64,000 nt of DNA. It comes from Laccaria trichodermophora. Lineage: Eukaryota > Basidiomycota > Agaricomycetes > Agaricales > Hydnangiaceae. Below, piece by piece: positions 10,650-19,852 of this stretch (position 1 is the first letter of the stretch; every line of letters begins with the position of its first letter). The notes under the pieces were generated by a model that searched no databases, was not told the origin of the DNA, and saw only the letters and a list, made by a program, of their open reading frames with translations. The stretch covers positions 3,906,001 through 3,970,000 of the forward strand of contig JACTVC010000002.1 of NCBI GenBank assembly GCA_018417955.1, written 5' to 3'. The position numbers were made by a program, and so were the translations under genes.

Positions 10650-10680
10650 TATATCCATTTTATTGGTGCTGAAATGTAGG
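10650..10680 (+). repeat. Split direct repeat B2 (right end of the YR element)
   Basis: Second copy of the 31 bp B segment, containing TTTTATTGGTGCTGAAATGT. It directly follows A2 and is taken as the right terminus of the element. Confidence 0.65.
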
Positions 10681-10899
10681 TTGACAACTGTTAGGAACCA
10701 AGGAACTGCCACTGCAGTAAACAACCGAGACGGTGGTCAGTCTTACATTACCCATTGCTCTTTCCGTCTGGTTACCTCTCTACTTACTGTTTCAACTCAT
10801 GTATGATACAGTTCAATATGAAACATATACATTTACTGACTGCTATCCCTCACATTCCATGAATCTGTACTACTTACCAGTACTTATCACTCCCCCACC

Positions 10900-11150
10900 T
10901 ATTCCTACTGGACTCCAGGACTCCAGTAAGATTCCTACTGGATTCCAGGACTCCAGTAGGATTCCCACTGGATTTCAACAATTCTTCCAAAAAAGGCAAT
11001 TTCCACCTATTGGACTCCTATTGGACTCCAACTGGACTCCTACTGGACTCCTACTGGACTCCTACTGGACTCCAACTGAACTTAGACAAAAAAAATCCAA
11101 ACCTTCAGTTGGATTCCTACTGGATTCCTACTGGACTCCTACTGGAGTAT
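10900..11150 (+). repeat. Subterminal array of an 11 bp repeat (left side)
   Basis: Repeated TACTGGACTCC/TACTGGATTCC units, tandem at 11000-11075 and dispersed elsewhere. The same unit reappears at 12640-12735 and, inverted, at 12790-12925. In TIR transposons such arrays are usually transposase binding sites. Confidence 0.7.
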
Positions 11151-11286
11151 CATGCATTCTATCAATTTTTGATTAAGTCAGTCAGATCTTTTAACACCTC
11201 AATTTCATACCAAACTTCCATTTAAACATATATTATATTGATGACTATATACACAAATATATACAAAAGTATTTAATAATCTAATG

Positions 11287-11565
11287 TGGTCAGGGTGGGG
11301 GAGGGAGGAAGTGGTGGGAAATGATGAGGGGGGGAGAGTGAGGGAGGGGGGAGGCAGGGGAAGGGAGGGTGAGAGAAGGGAAGGGAGGAGAAGGGAGGGG
11401 GAGACAGGGTGAGGGAGAGGGAGGGGAAGGGAGGTGGGAGTGATGGAAGAGAAGTGGAGTGATGGAGGGGGAGGGAGAGGGAGGGGAAGGGAGGTGGGAG
11501 TGATGGAGGGGGAGGGGGGGGAGGACAGAGAGTAGACAGGGAGGGTTTGAGGGGGAGGGAGTGAA
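11287..11565 (+). repeat. Purine-rich, G-rich low-complexity tract
   Basis: Almost uninterrupted G/A on the plus strand, with many GGGG and GGGAGGG runs and a duplicated block (GGGAGAGGGAGGGGAAGGGA at about 11411 and 11471). It is capable of G-quadruplex or triplex formation. The proline/serine frame on the minus strand is a by-product of composition. Confidence 0.75.
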
Positions 11566-11599
11566 AGGAGCTCATCACGAGGGAGCGCTCGTCATCCGT

Positions 11600-12045
11600 G
11601 GGCATGGGTGGGCTGCTTTTCGTGGGCGGTGGTCGTCGTTTGGGGGCACTGGATGTTTTTCGTGGGTGGCAGCTGTCGTTGGTGGGTGTTGGGTGTTTTT
11701 CGTAGGCGGCGGCGGTCGTTGTCTGTGGGCGCTGGGCGTTTTTCGTAGGCAGTGGCGGTCGTCATTTGTGGGTGCTGGGTATTTGTCGTGGGCGGCGGCA
11801 GTCGTTTATGGGCGTCGGGTGTTTTTCGTAGGTGGCGGCGGTCGTCGTTTGTGGGCGCTGGGTATTTGTCGTGGGCGGCGGCGGTCGTTTATGGGCGCTG
11901 GGTGTTTTTCGTAGGTGGCGGTTGTCGTTTGTGGGCGCAGGGCATTTTTCGTGGGCGGCGGTCGTCGTTTGTGGGCTGGTGGGTGTTCTTCGTGGGTGGT
12001 GGGTGTTTTTTGTGGGTGGAGGGTGTCATTTGTAGGTTTTTCGTG
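11600..12045 (+). repeat. GC-rich minisatellite inside the TIR element
   Basis: Degenerate tandem copies of a unit of roughly 35-70 bp built on GTGGGCGCTGGGTGTTTTTC, GTAGGCGGCGG and GTCGTCGTTTG. Translated frames (Gly/Trp/Val repeats) in all phases are artefacts of the repeat. Confidence 0.7.
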
Positions 12046-12065
12046 GGCTAGCAGAAAAAAAAAAC

Positions 12066-12129
12066 GACGACGAACAACGAATTTCGGTTCGTCGTTCGTC
12101 GTCTGGTGCCACGTCACTGACGTGGCACC
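12066..12129. repeat. Two adjacent perfect or near-perfect hairpins
   Basis: The first hairpin has 16 bp arms (12066-12081 and 12088-12103, one mismatch) around the loop TTTCGG. The second, 12105-12129, is a 25 bp palindrome with arms GGTGCCACGTCA and TGACGTGGCACC and a single-base spacer. They lie centrally in the TIR element. Their role is unknown; they could be relics of inserted transposon ends. Confidence 0.7.
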
Positions 12130-12938
12130 TGGTTTATGTGAGAAATAAAGGGGGGAGAGGGTAGCGAGCTCACCTGAGCTCGCCGTCGGCGCCTCTGTCC
12201 ATTCGCGTGTGCTGGCATTTGGCGTCGTTGGGTGGGCGTTGTTCTCGTTCCTTCGCATCTTTGCAGCTGCTGGGGGGTCGTCGTGGCTTTGCGGAGTGTG
12301 CGTTGGCGGGCGTGGTGTGTGTCGATGGGTGGTGGAAGCAGTGGGTGGTGTGCGGTGGTTGTCGATGCGTTGTCGATGGTGGTGGTTGCGAGGAAGAGTG
12401 GGTCGAGGGTTTGTGGAGAATTTCCACGAACGGAATTTGCCGACGTTCGTTCTGGGAAAGCGGCCGAGCTGTAGGTATGTGTAGGTTAAAGTACATACCT
12501 ATAATAAAGCCTTCGTGGTCTAGGTGTTTGAGCACTTCCCTTAATTGTGGCACCTTGATGCTAAGGTCGAGTGTTCGATTTCCGATGTTGCACTTTTATT
12601 TTTATATTATATTAATAACAATAACAGTGACAAACTGTGGTCCTACTGGACTCCTGGTACTTGGAAATTCCTACTGGATTCCTAGTGGACTCCTACTGGA
12701 CTCCTACTGGACTCCTACTGGACTCCTTGTACTGGACTCCACTATACCCATTCCTTAGGAATCCTTAATTCCTTGTGATTTGGGATCATTCCAGTAGGAA
12801 TCTACTAGGACTCCAGTAGGACTGAGATGCAAAATTTGTATGGTGTTCAGGCAATATGAAATTGGCTGGAGTCCTAGTAGAATCCAGTAGGAGTCCGGGA
12901 ATCCAGTAGGAGTCCAGTAGGAATAGGTGGGGGAGTGT

Positions 12939-15177
12939 AAAGAGCTCCGCTATCTGGCGGCCTTCCTCCTGTCTCTTGCAGAACACACAGGCATCCTGAC
13001 AGAACTCACCATGAAAGACGCTGAAAAATGCTTTCCTCCTTGGACAGATCGTCATCAATCTGCCTTCAACGGAATCAAATCAATTGTTACCAGCCGTGAG
13101 TGCCTCACAACAATTGATTTAACAAAACTGCCAGAACACAAAATCTTCATAACAACTGATGCAAGTGACAAACGTTTGGGTGCAGTCCTCTCGTTCGGTA
13201 CTACATGGGAGAATGCATGCCCTGTCACTTTTGACTCGATGACTTTCAAGGGTGCAGAACTTAACTACCCTGTCCACGAGAAGGAACTTCTCACCATCAT
13301 ATGTGCACTAAAAAAAAATGGCGAGTCGACCTGTTAGGTTGTCCATTTTTCATCTACACTGATCACAAAACGTTGGAGAATTTCATTACACAAAAAAGAT
13401 CTCTTACAGAGACAGGCACGCTGGATGGAATTCATGTCCCAATTCGACGCCAAGATCATTTACATCAAGGGTGAAGACAACACCATGGCAGATGCGTTAT
13501 CATGTCTGCCATACACCACATCATCGTCTGAAGCAGAATCCTCTGCCAAACACCCATACAGCTTTTGCCCAGACGACAATACCGACGGAATTATCGCAAG
13601 TATTTTTGAATGCGATACACCTGGACCTTTGACTGCTGCTGCTGCACTAACGACCTTGTCGACGTCCCCATCTGCGGTAAACACAATACTCAAAATATCA
13701 GCTGATGAATCATTCTTGCAGGACGTGATAAAGGGTTACAATGACGATGCCTGGTGCAAAACACTGCCCTCCGCCATGCTAAGCCTCCCTGGCCTGCAGC
13801 TACAAGACAAACTCTGGTACATTGGTGAACGCCTCATAATTCCACATACTGGCAACATCCGAGAAACCCTCTTCACGCTCGTGCACGACACCCTCAGGCA
13901 TTTTGGTTTCCACAAAACTTATGGCTCCCTTTGGGACTCCTACTACTGGCCAAACATGTGCCGTGATCTCGAACAGGGATATGTCAAGTCCTGCCCTGAT
14001 AGTCAACGGAATAAAAGCGCAACAACTAAACCACTGGGCCCCTTGCATCCCTTACTGATCCCAGACCAGCGCAGCGACTCCGTCGTGATCGATTTCATTG
14101 GACCCTTACCAGAAGACGAAAACAAGAACTGTATCATCACATTTACTGACTGTCTGGGAAGTGATGTCCGGATTGTCGCCACATGCACTGACATCACAGC
14201 AGAACAACTTGCCACAATATTCTTTGATGAGTGGTACTGTGAAAACGGATTACCAGCTGACATTGTTTCCAATAGGGACAATCTGTTCATGTCCAGATTC
14301 TGGAAGGTGCTCCACCGCCTCACAGGCATCAAACTCAAAATGTCAACCGCATATCACCCAGAAACAGACAGAGCTAGCGAACGCACTAACAAAACTGTCA
14401 ACCAAGCACTCCGTTTTCATGTTGAATGCAATCAATTGGGCTGGGTCCACACACTGCCATGAATCAGGTTTGATATTATGAACACGATTAACAAGTCCAC
14501 CGGCTTTACACCTTTCCAATTGCGCATGGGCAGAAGTCCTCGCATTATTCCACCCCTTGTCCCTGCAAAATCAAGCACGACGGTATCTGACATGGAGGCT
14601 TGGCATGTAATACGCCAACTCAAGGCAGACGTCCTTGACGCACAAGACAACTTATTGTGGGCTAAGATTTCACAATCCACACAATCTAACAAACACCGCA
14701 CACTAAAATTCCCTTTTGAAATAGGTTCTTGAGTGCGATTATCCACCTTACACTGTCGCAATGAGTACAAAGCTAAGGGCGAAAAACACATCGCGAAATT
14801 CATGCCCAGGTTCGATGGACCATATACGATAATCAACATCGACAAAGAACACTCCACCGTCACTCTCGACCTCCCCAACTCTCCTAACATCTTCCCCGTT
14901 TTCCACACATCACAAGTTCTACTGTTTATTGAATCGGACACATCTCTCTTCCCTTCTCGGCGCATGGAAGAACCACCTCCCATTATCGATCCCGATGGCA
15001 ATGAAGAATATTTTATTGACAAAATTTTAGATGCACGCTGACATGGTCAAGGTTACCAATACCTAGTACGTTGGTCAGGCTACAGCACAGAACATGACTG
15101 GTGGATACCTGGCTCAGAACTTCAAGATTGCAAAGCGCTCGATCGCTGGCTTGCATCGCGGGGTACATCACCTTGAT
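12939..15177 (+). pseudogene. Truncated chromovirus (Ty3/gypsy) pol: RNase H, integrase, chromodomain
   Basis: The relic starts in the RT/RNase H connection (RYLAAFLLSLAEHTGILT), with RNase H at TTDASDKRLGAVLSF and FIYTDHKTLENF. The integrase follows: a zinc-binding HHCC region (DTLRHFGFHKTYGSLWD) in which the second Cys of the CxxC pair is Ser, then the DDE core (VVIDFIGPLPED; DIVSNRDNLF; AYHPETDRASERTN). The C-terminal part has FMPRFDGPYTI and a chromodomain (YLVRWSGYSTEHDWW), which normally targets integration to heterochromatin. It is broken by frameshifts in A-runs near 13310 and 13395 and by TGA stops at 14460-14462, 14730-14732 and 15039-15041. Gag, protease and most of RT are missing on the left, where the TIR element abuts. 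Confidence 0.85.
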
Positions 15178-15329
15178 TTAGGTAGATTTTCCCTTTCCAC
15201 CTTGCCAGTGGTAGCTTTTTCCCACTGGGTTTTGATGCACCTGCGCTCGGATTTACTTATTTTTCTACTAACGACAACTCCTTTTCCTTTTTTACTTTCT
15301 CTCTTTCTTTTTTTTAAAGTGGGGGAGAG

Positions 15330-15630
15330 TGTAATCCCGTTGATTACTACTGATGACTATTGTTTGGCAACAGCTTCGCATTACACTACTTCTGCTTCTA
15401 CATACGTGCTTCCTCTTTCCTTACGAACCACCATCATCTTCATATCTCTTACTTGATCCCGTATTTCCCTTGCTTAGATACTCTCAGAATCATACACCTG
15501 GTTAACTTCTGTGAGTATCTCTGAGTCTTCTAGTGTTTTCTATCCCTCCTCTCAAGGGATAGGTTTCCAGTAGTGAGAACTTTGGACAGTGTTCATTTGA
15601 CTTGAGTAAACATGGTTTAAACTCAATTAA
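15330..15630 (+). mobile_element. 3' LTR of the chromovirus (right boundary approximate)
   Basis: A polypurine tract, AAAGTGGGGGAGAG at about 15316-15329, directly precedes TGTAATCCCGTTG, the expected TG start of an LTR. No second LTR copy is present in the window, so the right end cannot be fixed by comparison; 15630 is a guess. Confidence 0.55.
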
Positions 15631-15837
15631 TTTGTATATTCAAACAATGTCTTTGAGAAATAGTCTTGGTAGCCATGGCAACACCACTCAGCTGAAGAAT
15701 ATGTTAAACAATAAAATAACGGAATTGGTCTGTCAATATGGCTGACGTTCTTATTGTTCAACAGTTTAAATTTTTATTAATCAATGTTTTTGGCATACAC
15801 AACAGCTTTATTATTCTAGGAGTGTCAACAATTATGG
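15631..15837. other. Short AT-rich spacer between the LTR and the nested MITE
   Basis: About 200 bp, possibly including the LTR end. It contains a weak inverted pair (GTTAAACAATAA near 15704 and TTATTGTTCAAC near 15753). No coding signal is seen. Confidence 0.4.
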
Positions 15838-15865
15838 AGGTACTATGCCCTACCAGGACCTCGGC

Positions 15866-16542
15866 CAGTGTTGTAACTAAGGGTTAAAGGTTAATAACCT
15901 TTAACCCTTAAATACATATTAAGACTAAGGGTTAGTATCACTTGAGTTTGATACTAAGCCTTAGTTAAGTCTTAATATGAATTACATGAGTGATATGACA
16001 GAAAAAATAACCTGACAAGAGGAGCATTAATATTATCTGGGCACTGAATTTTAAAAATGGGAGAGAGTTGCACTATGCATGTTATTTTGTATAATATTCA
16101 CTGGTCATTACCCTCAGCAATGCCCCCCACCAAAGACCCTATCTGCAGACACTTCTTCCAGGTGAAGGGCAAAATAAATCCCATATTTGAGCTCATTGTC
16201 ATGGCTGCATTGAAAAGGAATGCCCTGAGAATGAAGCCATTGAGCTTGACAATGTCATGAAATTAAGTTGTCTATAGATAAGCAATACAGGAGGGCTCAG
16301 CACAGGCACACATACATACAGGAAGCATGTACCTGATTGAGTTGGAAGCTTATCAAGAAAAGATGCCAGATGACAGGGAATTGGAAGGATTGGGAGATAA
16401 TTGTAAAGGGTAGACAAAATTGACCATTTTGAGGTGAAGTCTTAATAAGGCCTTAACATCAAGTCTTAATTAAGGGCTGTAATTAAGACCTAAGGCTTAA
16501 GAAAAAAAACTGGGGTTAATAACCCCTTAGTTTACAACACTG
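15866..16542. mobile_element. hAT-like MITE, 677 bp, 8 bp target duplication ACCTCGGC
   Basis: The ends are CAGTGTTGTAACTAAGGG (left) and the near inverse at the right (CCCCTTAGTTTACAACACTG). It is flanked by ACCTCGGC at 15858-15865 and 16543-16550. An 8 bp duplication and a CAGTG start are characteristic of hAT elements. The interior is AT-rich, with internal repeats of the AAGTCTTAAT and CTAAGGGTTA type. No transposase frame. It sits in the left terminal repeat of the host MITE. Confidence 0.85.
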
Positions 16543-16788
16543 ACCTCGGCACCCCCACACAGTCGGCAGTCACAAAACGTCACATTTTTTGGCGGAAGAA
16601 CGTGACAGATTGTGACTGCCGAAATAACAGAACTTCGTCAATTCATCATTTTTCTGGACGGAGAAAAGCGGAATTAGGTTGGATTAGGCTCAGGAGGCTC
16701 TCTCTGAAATTTTGTGGCAAGAGGTTTGGTAGAAGGGTTCGAACTCAAAAATGTGCCGACTGAGAGGGGGTGCCGAGGTCCTGGTAGG

Positions 16789-19690
16789 TAGTGTTGCCGC
16801 GAAGTGAACCGAAGTGAATCGAAGTGGTGACATGTACTGAGTTCGTTACACTTCGACCATTCGAAGTGAATCGAAGTGAACTCGGTGATCCCCCGGCTCT
16901 GCATCAACCAATCACGTCGTTCGCTCAATTGAGGTATGCAAGACGACTTTGAACGCATAAGTAGATATACTGATAGCATTCCAGATACAGAAAACAGTAA
17001 CTACTGCCAGATTTGGAGCGGGTTGCGCAGGTGGATGCTTCTTACGTCGCTTGCGTGTACCTGCACCATCACCACTTACCACAATCAGGCTTCAGCTTAT
17101 TTTGGCCTCGCGTGGTGGACAAAGTGGACAGCAGGACATTAAGAACAACAGAGCAAGCATTCTGAAGTGGAGAGGTTGATGGTGGAGGGTAGTACATCAG
17201 GAAACACTGAATTTATAAGTAGTTTCTCGACAAAATCCATTGCGCTAGTACTTTTTGGTCCTTCGCCGTAGCACAGAGTAGCCACGGTGTGTCTGGGTAG
17301 TTGGCCTTGCATGTACATTGCCTGAGTAGCTGTCCGGCAAGTGTCAGTAGTCCCAATATCTGTTCGGCAAGTGTCAGTAGTCCCCATATTCTTTCACCGG
17401 GAACCTGTAGCTTTGGTAGAAGAAATAACCCAAGCCCATAAGGAGTAGTAGTTAAGAAGAGCAAAATAGGAATAAAGCTCGAAAGAAAAAAAATGTTATT
17501 TTGCGCGGCTACGAGACTTCCGAGATACATCAAGATCAACTAAATATCGTAGAAGGAAAAAGTCGTGATGGCGAAGGTAGGGATTGATATAAAAGTTTGT
17601 TGCGTCATCAAGAACTGTAGATAATGTCCAAGTATCAGGCATCTTGTGGCCGAATTTTGGAGCAAGGGGGCAGCTCCTTATTATCTTGGCCAGAGGAATG
17701 ACGGACGCGCGCTGGCGATGATTGTGAACAGTCAGTGAGATGAGAGTGATGTTTCGACGTTTGGGGCTTACCACTTGAAGGACACGATGACGTTGATAAC
17801 TCCTCACTGTGAAACCAAGCCGCCTTCCTTCCATTCCCTTGCATGATGCAGGTCGTCCTTGATGTCGTCGTCAGTTGAAGAGTCGCACAAATACGCCACG
17901 AGGCTGGCACATATACGGTCGATATGTGCGCTGGCTCTGGAACAGTGGAACCCGGATGGGCGAACAGGGATTGGAAGGCGGGAGAGTTTGGGCTGAGAGG
18001 GGAAGAGGCCAAAGATTTGAAAGAGAGAGCGAGCAATGACAGGTTGGTTTGCAATTCGTTCAAGTCCGTTGAAACTCCGACACCATGTGACGATGTTGAT
18101 TTTTGAATTCCCCAACACGGAATTCCAATGTTCTTCCTTCCCACCACGTCGCCAACTCGGAAGTCTTTCCATCCAAGTCCTCTTCATCTCCAGTCAGTGC
18201 GTCCCATTCTTCTTCATCCACATTCTCCACACTCACAACCCTTTGTTTGCTCATCTCTAGTCTGTGTGTGCATTCACCCTCATCTGTGTTAGCCGTACTC
18301 ACACTCACCCCCCTTTCTCTCTTTGTTTCCATGTGTGCGCTTTCATCTGTCTTCGTTCACGTCCGCTGTACTCACATCCCATTTGCTGTCTCATCCACAG
18401 GCAGTGCTGACCGCTACCCTCAAGTATGTGTAGCATGTCTGTGCGTACTTTCAACCTCCCTCATCTATGTTCATCGTATTCACCCCCCCCCTTCTCTCAT
18501 CTCCAGGCAGTGTGTACTGTCCTTGTCTCTTATGTCTTTTATCGGTGTTTGTCATACTCCCCCCTCCCCCTTTCTCGCGGCAGTGCGCACTTTACTCATC
18601 TCTTATTGGCTTTCCTCATCTCTCATCGGTGTTCATCGTACTCACCCTACCCCACCCCTTTCTCTCGTCATCTACAGGCAGTGCTTACTCTCCTCATCTC
18701 TTATCGGCGTTCGTCATACTCACACAGCCCCTTGCTCTCCATGTGCTCTCCTCATCTCCAGGTAGTAGATGTGTTACACACTTCCTTTGTTCATGATTAG
18801 GCTAGAAGTTTGATGTGTATATATATACCTATCTCATAATACACAATACCACCTGATGCTTCCTGATCACTACTGCCATTTTGGTTCAAACAATGACCAG
18901 CTATGTAGTGCCGTACACCCAGTAGCCTTCGTAGATCGGAAACAATGCAAACAACGTATGAATAGACTTGGTTACAGAGTGCTGGTTCACCTGGTAGCTT
19001 CGGTAGACATAGAGCAACACATACAACGTAGAGCTATCTAGCAAATTCAGGAAACTACTGGTGCTACTGAGATTAGTAGGATGACTACGGGAACTATGCA
19101 CTAGGGGACTTGTGTACCCAGGTATTCAGTATACTAAGGGTATTTGTAACTACTGACCCAAGTCAGCGCCTCCTGATGTATCTATACTAGAAGTAGCTTG
19201 GGTGCAGGGGTAATGACGAGGAGTTGAAACACTGCTGGGTATGTTGTCCCAGCCTAGTGAATGCCATGTCAAGACCTCCATGGTCAGAAATTTAGTGAGG
19301 GAAATTGGTTTCATTCTCCAAAAAAAGGTCAGGCTTAATACTTGCGAGGGTGACTTCCAATTTTTGTCCCAAGACCATTTGAAGACCATATAGAATAAAA
19401 TAAATTGTATGATATGGAAAATATAACCATGTAGTACTTCAGAAACATCTTAATAATATTACTGGTAGAGAAATAGAAAGAGAGGGAGAAGGGGATGAGG
19501 AATGGCAAAGACGCGTCTCCTCGACGCGTCTTTGATATCATACACTCAAATCTTCCGTTTTTGGCTGTTTTTGATGGCCATCACAAACTGACTTCAACTC
19601 ACTTCGAAGTGTCGAAGTGACACGAAGTGGTGTGATTTCCGAATCGAATCGAAGTCACCTCGAAGTCACTTCGATTCGACGGCAACACTA
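16789..19690. mobile_element. hAT-like element, 2.9 kb, 8 bp target duplication CTGGTAGG
   Basis: The ends are TAGTGTTGCCG and CGGCAACACTA, flanked by CTGGTAGG at 16781-16788 and 19691-19698. Both subterminal regions are packed with GAAGTG/CACTTC motifs (CGAAGTGAATCGAAGTG left, TCACTTCGATTCGACGG right), a typical binding-site arrangement. No hAT transposase motif was found in any frame, so it is probably non-autonomous. The interior includes a minisatellite at 18180-18770. Confidence 0.85.
18180..18770 (+). repeat. Degenerate minisatellite, unit about 70-80 bp
   Basis: Repeats contain the string CTCATCTC, then GGTGTTCATCGTACTCACCC, then CAGGCAGTG in about six to eight diverged copies. Frames reading Ser/Leu/Val/His repeats across it are composition artefacts. 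Confidence 0.6.
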
Positions 19691-19852
19691 CTGGTAGGGC
19701 ATAGTACCTTTGCCTAGATCAAACATTGGACCCTGTGTTCAAGTGTATGTACCTGCTGTTCAGTTGTTATCGCGTTTGTGGAGTCACATGCATGACCATC
19801 GGGCCGATGACTCAATCAGTTCTCTTTCTGTTATCTACCACGCTCATGCTTC

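Larger units (their letters stand above)
3340..10680 (+). mobile_element. Tyrosine-recombinase retrotransposon (DIRS order, Ngaro/PAT-like split direct repeats)
   Basis: The element holds, in order, a Gag-like ORF with a C-terminal zinc knuckle (3459-4931), reverse transcriptase plus RNase H (about 4933-7158) and a tyrosine recombinase (about 7160-8652). There is no integrase and no LTR. Instead a segment just before Gag (A1, 3340-3393) recurs near the 3' end (A2, 10587-10648), flanked there by two copies of a 31 bp segment (B1 10551-10581, B2 10650-10680). This A1-ORFs-B1-A2-B2 order is the split-direct-repeat plan known from PAT/Ngaro-type YR elements. The ends are inferred from the repeats; YR elements make no target duplication. 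The copy is probably inactive: Gag carries an internal TGA, and the first catalytic Arg of the YR appears replaced by His. Confidence 0.8.
10888..12937. mobile_element. Non-autonomous terminal-inverted-repeat element with subterminal 11 bp repeats (CACTA-like)
   Basis: The ends are perfect 29 bp inverted repeats: 10888-10916 begins CACTCCCCCACCTATTCC and 12909-12937 is its exact reverse complement. Inside each end are arrays of an 11 bp unit, TACTGGACTCC and variants: 10900-11150 and 12640-12735 in one orientation, and 12790-12925 inverted. A CACT-type start plus dense subterminal repeats recalls CACTA/EnSpm elements. The expected 3 bp target duplication is not clean (TAT left, TAA right), so the class is tentative. 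No transposase is encoded. The interior is a purine-rich tract, a GC-rich minisatellite and two strong hairpins. The right end abuts the broken chromovirus. Confidence 0.65.
15838..19709. mobile_element. Host MITE (277 bp) interrupted by two hAT-like elements
   Basis: Removing the two hAT-like insertions and one copy of each target duplication rebuilds a 277 bp element with 45 bp terminal inverted repeats. These begin AGGTACTATGCCCTACCAGG and differ at about two positions between the ends (left from 15838, right ending 19709). The interior (16551-16780) has a long imperfect hairpin with 13 bp arms at 16563-16575 and 16610-16622. I could not see a target duplication outside the ends, so the superfamily is unknown. 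A sequence close to a pol III B box (GGTTCGAACTC, about 16737) lies inside. Confidence 0.75.

Noticed and set aside
11561..12258. Several overlapping open frames in the GC-rich repeat (Gly/Trp/Val-rich plus strand, Pro/Thr-rich minus strand)
   Set aside because: They are translations of a minisatellite in every phase; composition follows the repeat and no start context or domain is present.
12927..13058. The PPT-like GGTGGGGGAGTGTAA at the right end of the TIR element as an LTR start
   Set aside because: It is part of the perfect 29 bp inverted repeat, and coding RNase H sequence follows at once, so there is no LTR here.
17213..18332. Minus-strand frames in the 2.9 kb hAT-like element as a possible transposase
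   Set aside because: No hAT motifs such as the C-terminal dimerisation region could be recognised in any frame.
18036..18800. Ser/His/Leu-rich frames possibly encoding a repeat protein
   Set aside because: They coincide with a degenerate minisatellite in the hAT-like element; all three phases are open, as expected of a repeat without stops.
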